Assembly (NCBI GenBank): GCA_025210235.1
Contig: JAOASG010000004.1
Location: 1 to 52,147, forward strand
Length of the DNA: 52,147 nucleotides
Source of the DNA: Vallitalea sp.
GTDB lineage: Bacteria; Bacillota; Clostridia; Lachnospirales; Vallitaleaceae
Reading direction: 5' to 3'
Positions 35,560-44,378 of this stretch are shown here, piece by piece (position 1 is the first letter of the stretch; every line of letters begins with the position of its first letter). Below the pieces are notes generated by a model that saw only the letters and a program-made list of their open reading frames with translations, did no database searches and had not been told where the DNA came from. The position numbers were made by a program, and so were the translations under genes.

Positions 35560-36774
35560 TTGAAGATTAATTTAAATAGATTATTATTATCTTTATCATA
35601 TACGTTGGATTTTGTAGAGATGGATGTTTTAGGTGTTACTTCTAATCATTCAAAGCGAGTAGCTTATATTGCCAATATAATTGGTAAGTATCTTGGAATG
35701 TCAGAAGAAGAACGATTTGATTTAGTGGCATGTGCTATACTTCATGATAATGGAGTAACAAAATATATGCTTGATTTAGCATCACAGGCGAAAAGAGAAA
35801 AGAGAAAGATAATACTGGAAAATGTAAAAGAACATTGTATTATAGGGGAAGAAAATATACGAAACTATCCATTTTTGACAGATGTAACAAATGTAATAAA
35901 GTATCATCATGAAAATTATGATGGAACAGGATTTTTTCAAATTAAAGGAGACAATATACCTTTGATGTCTCAGTTAATATTTATTGGGGATAAGTTAGAT
36001 AACATATTTGATTTAAAGACAACTAATTATAATAAAATTAATAAGGTAAATACATTTATTAAAAATAATACGAGTAAACTTTATTCACCTAAGATTGTTG
36101 ATGCATTTATGGAAGTTAGTAAAAAACCTTGTTTTTGGTTAGATTTGAATGATAATTTTATAAATAATGCAATAAGAATAACGCTCCCTAATATTGATTT
36201 AGATATGTCTTGGCATGACTTAGAAAAAATCACTGAAATTTTTTCTTTTATTATAGATAATAAATCGGAGTTTACGCTTAAACATTCACAGGGGTTAGCG
36301 AATAAAGCTAAAATAATGGGTAATTATTATAAGAAAGATAAAGAAGAAATAATAAAACTGAAAATAGCAGCTAATTTACATGATATAGGTAAATTAGCTA
36401 TTAGTAATGATATAATAGATAAACCAGGAGAATTAAATGAGGAAGAATTATATTTGATAAAACAACATACATACTTAAGTAGAGTTAGCTTATCAAAAAT
36501 TAAAGGATTTGAAGATATTACTGAATGGGCATGTAATCATCATGAAAAACTAGATGGATCCGGGTATCCTTTTGGACTTACAGGGGATAAACTGGATTTT
36601 AATTCAAGGCTTATAATGTGTTTAGATATTTATCAAGCATTAATGGAAGAAAGGCCTTATAGAAAAGGACTTACTCATGAAAAAAGCATGGTAATATTAA
36701 AGAATATGGGGGACAATGGGTTAATTGATGTTAATATTATTAAAGATATTGATAAAGTATTTAGTATAAAATAA
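35560..36774 (+). CDS. Tandem HD domain protein with a C-terminal HD-GYP
   Basis: 404 residues from TTG 35560, because GGAGG at 35547-35551 has 8-nt spacing to it. An earlier ATG at 35545 overlaps that site. The first HD half has SNHSKRVAYIANIIGKYLGM and ILHDNGV, then YHHENYDGTGFF, so the GYP and the Lys after HD are lost. The second half (about 250-404) is a canonical HD-GYP: NLHDIGKLAIS, DIIDKPGELNEEEL, HHEKLDGSGYPFGL and LDIYQALMEERPYRKGL. The first copy is probably inactive or a partner. It follows ppaC by 44 nt with no terminator. Confidence 0.87.
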   Translation: MKINLNRLLLSLSYTLDFVEMDVLGVTSNHSKRVAYIANIIGKYLGMSEEERFDLVACAILHDNGVTKYMLDLASQAKREKRKIILENVKEHCIIGEENIRNYPFLTDVTNVIKYHHENYDGTGFFQIKGDNIPLMSQLIFIGDKLDNIFDLKTTNYNKINKVNTFIKNNTSKLYSPKIVDAFMEVSKKPCFWLDLNDNFINNAIRITLPNIDLDMSWHDLEKITEIFSFIIDNKSEFTLKHSQGLANKAKIMGNYYKKDKEEIIKLKIAANLHDIGKLAISNDIIDKPGELNEEELYLIKQHTYLSRVSLSKIKGFEDITEWACNHHEKLDGSGYPFGLTGDKLDFNSRLIMCLDIYQALMEERPYRKGLTHEKSMVILKNMGDNGLIDVNIIKDIDKVFSIK

Positions 36775-36826
36775 TATTGAGTTAGAGTTAAATAGATTAT
36801 AATTAAAAGAAACTATGGAGGAATGT

Positions 36827-38845
36827 ATGGAATATGATTTGAATGATAACCAGAAAATTTCCATAGCCCACAATAGAGGACCAATGATGGTATTAGCTGG
36901 ACCTGGTTCTGGTAAAACAATGGTTATCACCCATAGAATTATCCAATTAATAGAAAAGTACAACGTTAATCCTAATAATATATTAGTAATTACTTTTACA
37001 AAAGCAGCTGCTATAACAATGGAAAAAAGATTTGAAAATTTATCAAATAATAAATATAGTAAAAGAGTAATGTTTGGTACGTTTCATTCTGTTTTTTTTC
37101 GTATTTTGAAGAGTTATTACGATTTGAATGTTAGTCAAATATTAATGGAAAATGAAAAAATAGATGTTTTTAAAGAAATTGTTAGGAAGCTACAGATTGA
37201 ATATGAAGATGAGAATGAATTCATTAAGGATATAATAAATGAAATTTCTCTTATTAAAAGCGAGCTAATTAAAATAAATTATTATAACCCGCTTACTTGT
37301 TCTAATGACGATTTTTATAATATTTATGGACTTTATGAAGCGTATAAAAGAGAAAAAAAGATGATTGATTTCGATGATATGTTAGTTAAATGTTATTATT
37401 TATTAATGAAAAATAATGACTTGCTTAGTTATTGGCAGTCACAATTTAAGTACATATTAATTGATGAGTTTCAAGACATTAATAGAGTTCAATATGAGAC
37501 TATAAAATTGTTAGCAAAGCCTAATAATAATTTATTTATTGTTGGAGATGACGACCAATCAATTTATAGTTTTAGAGGGGCCAAACCTGAATTTTTATTA
37601 AATTTTCCTAAGGATTTTCAGGATACACGAAAAATTATACTAAATAATAATTATCGTTCTACTAAGAAAATAGTTGAATTAAGTAAAAGCGTAATCAAAC
37701 ATAATGAAAAAAGATATATTAAAAACATGATCACAAATAATATATTTGGTAATCAGCCTATCATTATTCAAGCTAATGATGCATTACAAGAAGCGAAACT
37801 TGTTGTAGAGCAAATAATTAATTTAAGTGAAAAAGAAAAAATACCTTTATCAGAAATTGCAGTTATATATAGAACAAATATACAATCAAGAGCAATAATT
37901 GATATGTTTTTAGATATGAATATACCTTTTGTTGTGAGAGACAGAGTTTCTATTATATATGACCATTGGGTAGCTAAGGATATTATTTCGTATATGAAAC
38001 TTGCTCAAAACATTAATAATACTGAGGCATTAATTAGAATAATAAATAAACCCAGAAGATATATAAGTAAAGTAGCAATAGAAATTTCAAAAAAATACTC
38101 AGAAAATATATGGCAAGGACTATACAAAAATTATGAGAAACAGCAATGGATGCTTAATAGATTAGATGAATTACAATATCATATACAAGTAATGAAAAAA
38201 AGTAAACCCTATGACATAATAAAATATATTAGAAATTCAATAGGCTATGATAAATATTTACAAGGGTATGCAGAATATCGAAAAATAGGAATTGAAGGTT
38301 TAATAGAAATTTTAAATGAGATTGGTGAAAGTGCAAGAAATTATATAACCATAGATGAATGGTTCAAACATATTGATGAGTATAGGGATATGATGCAAGA
38401 AAAAAATAATCATAGCGAAATATATAAAGATGCTGTGACTCTAACAACTATGCACAGTTCAAAAGGATTAGAATTTAATGTTGTATGGATAGTAGGTGTA
38501 GTAGAAGGCTTAATACCACATGAGCGTTCAATTAGAGATAAAGATATTGAAGAAGAAAGAAGATTATTTTATGTTGGAATGACAAGAGCAAAAGATTATT
38601 TGTTTATATCCTATCTGAAGAATAGATATGATGAATCGGCAGTACAATCTAGATTTTTAACGGAGATTCATGATTATTATATTGAAAGTATTGAAGTTGG
38701 TACGATAATAAACCATAAAAGATTTGGCAAAGGAAAAGTTATTAAATGTAAAAATAAAAATATTACTGTAAAATTTAATGAAAATAAGAAAGTAAAATTA
38801 AATCTAAAATTTTGTATGGATAATAATTTAATTTCTTTTCTATAG
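36827..38845 (+). CDS. UvrD/PcrA-type superfamily 1 DNA helicase
   Basis: 672 residues from ATG 36827, after GGAGGA at 36817-36822. The ATG at 36815 touches that site. SF1A motifs are Q-motif LNDNQKISIAHNRGPMMVLA, Walker A AGPGSGKT, II LIDEFQDIN, III GDDDQSIYSFRGA, IV NNNYRS, V TMHSSKGLEF and VI RRLFYVGMTRAKD. The C-terminal 50 residues (GTIINHKRFGKGKVI) form the Tudor-like domain by which PcrA binds RNA polymerase. It is slightly shorter than typical PcrA (about 720-740), so it may be a second UvrD-like helicase. It unwinds 3'-5' DNA in repair or transcription-coupled roles. Confidence 0.92.
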   Translation: MEYDLNDNQKISIAHNRGPMMVLAGPGSGKTMVITHRIIQLIEKYNVNPNNILVITFTKAAAITMEKRFENLSNNKYSKRVMFGTFHSVFFRILKSYYDLNVSQILMENEKIDVFKEIVRKLQIEYEDENEFIKDIINEISLIKSELIKINYYNPLTCSNDDFYNIYGLYEAYKREKKMIDFDDMLVKCYYLLMKNNDLLSYWQSQFKYILIDEFQDINRVQYETIKLLAKPNNNLFIVGDDDQSIYSFRGAKPEFLLNFPKDFQDTRKIILNNNYRSTKKIVELSKSVIKHNEKRYIKNMITNNIFGNQPIIIQANDALQEAKLVVEQIINLSEKEKIPLSEIAVIYRTNIQSRAIIDMFLDMNIPFVVRDRVSIIYDHWVAKDIISYMKLAQNINNTEALIRIINKPRRYISKVAIEISKKYSENIWQGLYKNYEKQQWMLNRLDELQYHIQVMKKSKPYDIIKYIRNSIGYDKYLQGYAEYRKIGIEGLIEILNEIGESARNYITIDEWFKHIDEYRDMMQEKNNHSEIYKDAVTLTTMHSSKGLEFNVVWIVGVVEGLIPHERSIRDKDIEEERRLFYVGMTRAKDYLFISYLKNRYDESAVQSRFLTEIHDYYIESIEVGTIINHKRFGKGKVIKCKNKNITVKFNENKKVKLNLKFCMDNNLISFL

Positions 38846-38866
38846 GCAAAAACTGAGGTGGGTATT

Positions 38867-41707
38867 GTGAATAACATTATTAATATTTTTTGTATGTGTA
38901 TAAGTTTGGTCTGTATTGCAATAACTTTAAAACTGTATATAAGCGGAAGGAAAAAAGAAATCTATTTAAAGAACTACTTGATGTCTATGATATTATTTGC
39001 TCTATATATAGTAGTCAAATTGATAAATAATAAATTACAGTTTACTAATTGTATAAATATTGCTATTTTAAATATTAGTTTTATTTTTCTTATACATAGT
39101 ATGCAAACATTTATTTCAATTAAAGGAATAAGAATATGGAAATTTATTTTTGCTGTTTTTACATTTGTTTTTATATTTTACATTTTACTTTTAATAGACT
39201 ATAAGATTATTTTTCTTATATATAGTGGAGTTTTCTTTATTTATTTAGGAGTAGATTTAATTACTACGAAAAAAATATGCAATTATGTATTTGGTGTCTT
39301 TTTTCTTATATGGGGAATTCATAATGTCTTATTTCATATAATATGTGCAATATATGGAATTAATGAATATGTTTGTACTGTTAACAAATTATCATATGTT
39401 ATATATGAAATTATATATTTAGTAATATATATATTAAAAGTAAATATAAGCGCATTTGATAATAAAAGTATAATAAATATATTAAATAAAACTTCTATTG
39501 GAATTGAATATTATAATTCAAATGGTGAACTAACTTATATTAATACTGTATGTTTAAAAATGTTTGGAATTCTAGATGAAAAGGATATAATGGGAGTCAA
39601 TTTATTTGATAGATTTAATATATCAATAACAAATCTTAAAAATTTAGTGAAAGGTGAACACATAAGCTTTAACATTGGGTTTGATATACATAATGATAAG
39701 TTAAACACATATGAGAATGGTATAAGGAAAAAATATCTTGAGGTAAATATTTATTTATTAGGGGAAAATACTAAAAAACCTGATGGATACATTGCTCAAA
39801 TTCAAGATGTTTCTCAGCATATTTATCTATTTAATGAACGAGAGGAAACGTTAAAAAAAGCAGTAAGAAGTGCTAATTTATATAGATGGGATTGGAATAT
39901 TAATGAAAATGATGTATATGTTGATCCTAAGTTTGCTATCTCATTAGGGTATAATGGAGAAAAATTTAATGGTAGAATAGAGATGTTTTATGAGTATATA
40001 AAAGAAGAGGATAGATTAAATATACATAATAAATTAGAGGAACATTTTAGAAATAATACTAAACAATATACATGTGAATGGAGAATAAGAGATATAAAAG
40101 GTAAATATATATGGTATATGGGTACAGGTTCTGTTATTGAATGGGATGAAGAAGGTTCACCTAAAAGAATTATGGGAATTAATCAATGTATAGAGGAGCG
40201 TAAACAATCAGAATTAAAATTATTAAATAGTGATAAAAGGTATCGTTCATTATTCGAAACAATGGTAAATGGATATGCAAGATTACAAATTATATATGGA
40301 GATAATAATGATATTCGCAATTATATATGCGTAGAGACGAATAGTTCTTTAAAAGAAATTCTTAAAGAAGAAAGTTTAGAAGGAAAAACTGTTTTAGATA
40401 TTATTCATAACGAAAAATACTGGATAGAATTAATTAATAACATATTAAAAAATGGTGATAATAGAATTGAGCAATATTCTAGATATTTAGGTAAAATATT
40501 AGAGATATCAATGCATAAATTTGGAGAGAATCAAATTTTGCTTATAATTAGAGATGTTACTAATGAAAGAAATCTAGAAAATATGGTAAGGCAAACAGAA
40601 AAATTAACAGCAATAGGTCAATTAGCAGGAGGAATTGCGCATGATTTTAATAATCAGCTTATGGCAATAAGTGGAGCAATATCAATTATTAAAGCTAAAG
40701 ATTATACACTTTCTGAATGCAAAAAATATATTGAGCATATACAAAAATGTTCAGATAATTCAGCTGCTTTAGTTAAACGTCTACTTGCATTTTCTAGGGA
40801 GTCGGAATTTGAATTGTTACCTATAGACATTCATAGCATTATTAAAAGTGTTGTTGAAATATTAGAAAGAAGCATTGATAAAAAAATAAAAATATCTACT
40901 ACTTTAAATGCCGATAAACATATGATATTAGGTGATGAGAGCCAAATTCAAAATACATTATTAAACATAGGTATTAACGCTAGAGATGCATTAGAAAAAG
41001 GTGGGGAAATTACAATTGAAACATATAACATCCTAGGGATGGAGTGTGAGAGAGATGAAGAACCACAAGAACAAATACAAGGGATAGCTATTGCAGTTAC
41101 AGATACTGGAATAGGGATGACTAGTGAAGTTAAAGAACGTTTATTTGAACCTTTTTTTACAACAAAAGATATAGGAAAAGGAACAGGAATGGGACTTGCT
41201 ATGGTATTTAGTATTATTAAAAATCATGGTGGATGTATTAGTGTAAATTCTATAGTTGATGTTGGAACAGATTTTATAATTAAATTACCAATTACAGATA
41301 ATTGTTCCTTGAATGAAGTTGTATCACAAAAAGTAGTTAATGGTATAGAAAAAATTATGGTTGTTGATGATGAACCTATAATTAGAGAATTGATAAAAGA
41401 AATGTTAGAGATTTTAGGCTATGAGGTAATAACATTTGGTGATGGACAAGAAGCACTTTATTATTATAAAAATCATATAAGTGATATTAATTTGGTTTTA
41501 TTGGATATTGTTATGCCTGGTATTAGTGGTAAAGAATTATTTGAAAAGTTATATCAAATTAATAAAAATATAAAAGTTGGCTTTTTATCAGGATATGGAA
41601 TTGAAAATATTGAAAAAGAAATTACTGAAAAAGTTGTTGGATTTATTAATAAGCCAGTAAGTATAAATAATTTATCAATTAAAATTAGAGAAATGCTTGA
41701 TAAATAA
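38867..41707 (+). CDS. Hybrid histidine kinase with membrane N-terminus, PAS domains and C-terminal receiver
   Basis: 946 residues from GTG 38867, preceded by GAGGTGGG at 38855-38862; the GTG at 38858 lies within that site. Residues 1-195 hold about seven membrane helices, a MASE-like sensor. PAS domains span about 205-310, 335-450 (with WRIRDIKGKYIWYMGTG) and 460-570. HisKA has the phospho-accepting His in GGIAHDFNNQLMAISG (about 591). HATPase motifs are NTLLNIGINARDA, DTGIGM and GTGMGLAMV. The receiver (about 830-946) has DDEP, LDIVMPG (Asp near 879) and NKPVSI. HDFNN marks the hybrid-kinase class. No separate response regulator is adjacent. Confidence 0.92.
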   Translation: MNNIINIFCMCISLVCIAITLKLYISGRKKEIYLKNYLMSMILFALYIVVKLINNKLQFTNCINIAILNISFIFLIHSMQTFISIKGIRIWKFIFAVFTFVFIFYILLLIDYKIIFLIYSGVFFIYLGVDLITTKKICNYVFGVFFLIWGIHNVLFHIICAIYGINEYVCTVNKLSYVIYEIIYLVIYILKVNISAFDNKSIINILNKTSIGIEYYNSNGELTYINTVCLKMFGILDEKDIMGVNLFDRFNISITNLKNLVKGEHISFNIGFDIHNDKLNTYENGIRKKYLEVNIYLLGENTKKPDGYIAQIQDVSQHIYLFNEREETLKKAVRSANLYRWDWNINENDVYVDPKFAISLGYNGEKFNGRIEMFYEYIKEEDRLNIHNKLEEHFRNNTKQYTCEWRIRDIKGKYIWYMGTGSVIEWDEEGSPKRIMGINQCIEERKQSELKLLNSDKRYRSLFETMVNGYARLQIIYGDNNDIRNYICVETNSSLKEILKEESLEGKTVLDIIHNEKYWIELINNILKNGDNRIEQYSRYLGKILEISMHKFGENQILLIIRDVTNERNLENMVRQTEKLTAIGQLAGGIAHDFNNQLMAISGAISIIKAKDYTLSECKKYIEHIQKCSDNSAALVKRLLAFSRESEFELLPIDIHSIIKSVVEILERSIDKKIKISTTLNADKHMILGDESQIQNTLLNIGINARDALEKGGEITIETYNILGMECERDEEPQEQIQGIAIAVTDTGIGMTSEVKERLFEPFFTTKDIGKGTGMGLAMVFSIIKNHGGCISVNSIVDVGTDFIIKLPITDNCSLNEVVSQKVVNGIEKIMVVDDEPIIRELIKEMLEILGYEVITFGDGQEALYYYKNHISDINLVLLDIVMPGISGKELFEKLYQINKNIKVGFLSGYGIENIEKEITEKVVGFINKPVSINNLSIKIREMLDK

Positions 41708-41709
41708 GA

Positions 41710-41749
41710 TAATATTATAACACTACACGATAATAGTGTTATAATATTA
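41710..41749. other. 16-bp perfect hairpin between convergent genes
   Basis: TAATATTATAACACTA (41710-41725) pairs with TAGTGTTATAATATTA (41734-41749). It lies between the kinase stop and the convergent DUF624 stop but lacks a U-tract on either strand. It could be a Rho-independent-like stop or a stabilising hairpin. Confidence 0.5.
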
Positions 41750-41762
41750 AAAGTATAATGTT

Positions 41763-42377
41763 TTAGAACATTGTAGTATCGTACCTAGATATTATTTTTT
41801 TTATTAATATTTTAGAATTTATATAACATACTACTGCAATTAAAATCATTATAATAAGTGGATTAATATAAAAAACAGCAATAAATAATAGTATAAATAA
41901 TCCCGCACATAATATAGTCCATGGTAGATGTTTGTTTGCTAGTATAAAAGAATACTTAAATAATTTTTTTATGCCTAATTCTGACATAGAAATAAGGGGG
42001 AAAATATACACTGTAATAAAAAATAATTCTATAGTTATACTAAAATAAATTGGCAATAACCATTGTATATCAATTAATCCTTTTGTAATAGAAGTTATGT
42101 TGAAATACATTAAAATATATAGTACAACTAAGATTATCCATACTAAAGTAGATTTTAAAAATTTGTTTTTTAGAGTAATGAAAAATGTTTTTACTACATA
42201 TCCTTCCTCTTTTACTAAAGCAATATAGCAGCTTGAGTATAAAGCTGTTGTAACAGCACCTATAGTTATGCCAAAACCACATAGTGAAATAAGTGTCCAC
42301 AATAATCCTAAGACAATAATATCAAAAACAAAACTTCCAATTCTTTGAAACGGTCCATCAATATTAAAAAAGTTCAT
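41763..42377 (-). CDS. DUF624 family membrane protein (YesL-like)
   Basis: 204 residues from ATG 42377. About five hydrophobic segments are present. The family pattern is visible: MNFFNIDGPFQRIGSFVFDIIVLGLLWTL, then GAVTTALYSSCYIALVKEEGYVVKTFF, FPLISM and NKHLPWTIL. DUF624/YesL proteins are integral membrane proteins often beside carbohydrate-uptake genes. Here no sugar genes are adjacent, so the role is open. Convergent with the kinase and divergent from the DUF342 operon. Confidence 0.88.
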   Translation of the reverse strand: MNFFNIDGPFQRIGSFVFDIIVLGLLWTLISLCGFGITIGAVTTALYSSCYIALVKEEGYVVKTFFITLKNKFLKSTLVWIILVVLYILMYFNITSITKGLIDIQWLLPIYFSITIELFFITVYIFPLISMSELGIKKLFKYSFILANKHLPWTILCAGLFILLFIAVFYINPLIIMILIAVVCYINSKILIKKIISRYDTTMF

Positions 42378-42744
42378 TACGTATTCCCTCGCTTAATGTA
42401 TTTTGTAGTTTTATCATTTGTATAATATATTAGATTTTATTATCAATAATATATCATATATATAAAGATGATTTCAATGTGTAAAATCATGTAAGTTTGG
42501 AAGTTTTTTTGTGTATTTTGTACATCTTAATAAAAGGATTGTTAATATGCATATATATTATACATATAAATCAATTATTTTGTTTATTATATTGGAGTAA
42601 TAGAGTTTTAATTAAAATTATAAAATGTAAGTTAAATATACATAAAGTATTAGCTAGTAATTACCGATATATTATTTGGTGGTTTTTGTGTACATATAGA
42701 TTGAGTAACTTTGTTAATGAATTAGGAATTAGGGAGGATTAATT
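42378..42744. other. AT-rich intergenic region before the DUF342 unit
   Basis: 367 nt separating the divergent DUF624 gene from the DUF342 gene. The one notable feature is TAAA (42643-42646) and CCGATAT (42664-42670), an imperfect sigma-D-like promoter. An 81-codon TTG-initiated frame is open here, but it has no ribosome site and an odd Ile/Tyr/Cys-rich composition. Confidence 0.5.
42643..42670 (+). promoter_or_regulatory. Possible sigma-D (motility-type) promoter
   Basis: TAAA (42643-42646) and an exact CCGATAT (42664-42670) match the B. subtilis sigma-D elements (TAAA, 14-16 bp, CCGATAT), but the spacer here is 17. It lies 74 nt before the DUF342 gene. A chance match in AT-rich DNA is quite possible. 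Confidence 0.3.
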
Positions 42745-44340
42745 GTGTTTAGTAATATAGTTTATTCAAATAAATATTTAGAACTTATAGAAAAAGAAGA
42801 TAAATATTATATAAGAGTTTTTGAAAAGGGATATAGTATGAATGATTTTAACACTATCATGAGTCAATATCCTCGTATTAATCTAACCTATTTTTTAGCT
42901 CTTAATTCTGCAATTTCAAATGCAACAGGAGAAATAGTTGAAATTGGGATTAAAAAACCATTGATAGAACTATCCGTTAGCAAAGATAGGCTGAAAGGGT
43001 ATGTTATTCTGAACATGACACAAGAAGAATTTGATAATAAAGATAAAACAGATGTTGTTAAGCTTATAATGGAAAAAATACAACATTCTAACATTGTATA
43101 TGGAATAGACGTTCATGATATAGTAAACATTATTCAGCCATTAAAGAAAATTCAAGTAGCTCAAGGGGTACTTCCCGTTAGGGGGGAAGATGCAGAGATT
43201 ACATTATTCAAAATTGAAGATATAAAGCCTAAAATGGTAAAAAATGACACGGTTAATCATTATGAATTGAATTTAATTAATAAAGTTAACAAGGGCGCTT
43301 GGCTTGGTGAAAGAAATGAACCAAAGCCAGGAATACCAGGGAAAACAGTTTGTGGAGAAATTATTCCAGCTCAACCAGGAAGACAAGTTGAATTAGAATA
43401 CGATAGAAAAACTGTTATAGAAGAATATAATGAAGGTGAAGATAAGACTATTTTATATGCAAAAACAACTGGTGCTGTTAATTATCAAAATAATATTATA
43501 GGTGTTTGTAATTGCCTTGAGATTGATGGAGATGTCTCATTTGAAACGGGTAATATTGATTTTGATGGTTTTGTAGATATAAAGAAATCTATTGAAGATA
43601 ATTTTGTAGTAAAAGCTGATCATGATATTCAGGTTATGGGGGATATGGGAGTAGGTAGCGTAGATACAATAGAAAGTAGAGATGGTAGTATCTATATAAG
43701 AGGTGGAATTGCTGGTAAAAATAAAGCCAAAATTATATGCAATGGTGATTTGTATACAAAATTTGCATCTGAATGTACCATTGAATGTGATGGTATAGTA
43801 AATATTGGTTCATATGCTATTAATTGTAATATTAAAGCAAAAGAGGTTATATTAGAGTCATATAAAAGTAGAATTATTGGTGGAAATATTGAAGCTGCTA
43901 TAAAAGTTCAAGCTGGAGAAATTGGAAATAGAACAGAAAATTATACAAAAGTGACAGTAACTGGTTTTGAAAGAAGTAAAATTAAAGAAGAGTATGATAC
44001 TATTATATTAACTATTAATAAGGTGAAAGATAAAATTTCGCTATTAAAACAAAAGCTTTCAATTTATTCTAATACTAATTTAACCTCTGTACAAAAAAAA
44101 GAAGCAGAAAAATTAAACGAGGAATTTGAATATTATAAAAAGAATTTAAAAAAGTTATATGAAAAGCAAAAAAAATATGTATCTTATTTACATGCAAAAG
44201 GTGAAGGAGAAATTAAAATAACAAATTGCTTATATCCAAATGTATCAATTAATATAAAATCTAATACTATTCATAATAGTAAATATATAAGTGTACCCAC
44301 AACTTTTTATGTATTAAATAAAGAACTTATTAAGGCATAA
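42745..44340 (+). CDS. FapA family (DUF342) protein
   Basis: 531 residues from GTG 42745, with AGGGAGG at 42731-42737. The DUF342 domain includes GAWLGERNEPKPGIPGKTVCGEIIPAQPGRQVE and GAVNYQNNIIGVCNCLEIDGDVS. The beta-helix-like repeat region (about 255-395) has DFDGFVDIKKSIEDNF, IQVMGDMGVGSV and IYIRGGIAGKNKAKI. A Lys/Glu-rich coiled coil (about 405-475) follows, then a C-terminal beta part. FapA/DUF342 proteins are associated with polymer and flagellar or cell-envelope functions in several bacteria, without a defined mechanism. It is first in a four-gene unit, 38 nt before the GAF gene. Confidence 0.92.
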   Translation: MFSNIVYSNKYLELIEKEDKYYIRVFEKGYSMNDFNTIMSQYPRINLTYFLALNSAISNATGEIVEIGIKKPLIELSVSKDRLKGYVILNMTQEEFDNKDKTDVVKLIMEKIQHSNIVYGIDVHDIVNIIQPLKKIQVAQGVLPVRGEDAEITLFKIEDIKPKMVKNDTVNHYELNLINKVNKGAWLGERNEPKPGIPGKTVCGEIIPAQPGRQVELEYDRKTVIEEYNEGEDKTILYAKTTGAVNYQNNIIGVCNCLEIDGDVSFETGNIDFDGFVDIKKSIEDNFVVKADHDIQVMGDMGVGSVDTIESRDGSIYIRGGIAGKNKAKIICNGDLYTKFASECTIECDGIVNIGSYAINCNIKAKEVILESYKSRIIGGNIEAAIKVQAGEIGNRTENYTKVTVTGFERSKIKEEYDTIILTINKVKDKISLLKQKLSIYSNTNLTSVQKKEAEKLNEEFEYYKKNLKKLYEKQKKYVSYLHAKGEGEIKITNCLYPNVSINIKSNTIHNSKYISVPTTFYVLNKELIKA

Positions 44341-44378
44341 ATTTATAATACAATGGCTAATGGAAGAAGGACTTAAAT

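Noticed and set aside
42497..42742. 81-codon open frame before the DUF342 gene
   Set aside because: TTG start with no ribosome site, and Ile/Tyr/Cys/Trp-rich composition typical of translated AT-rich intergenic DNA. It crosses the upstream region of the DUF342 gene.
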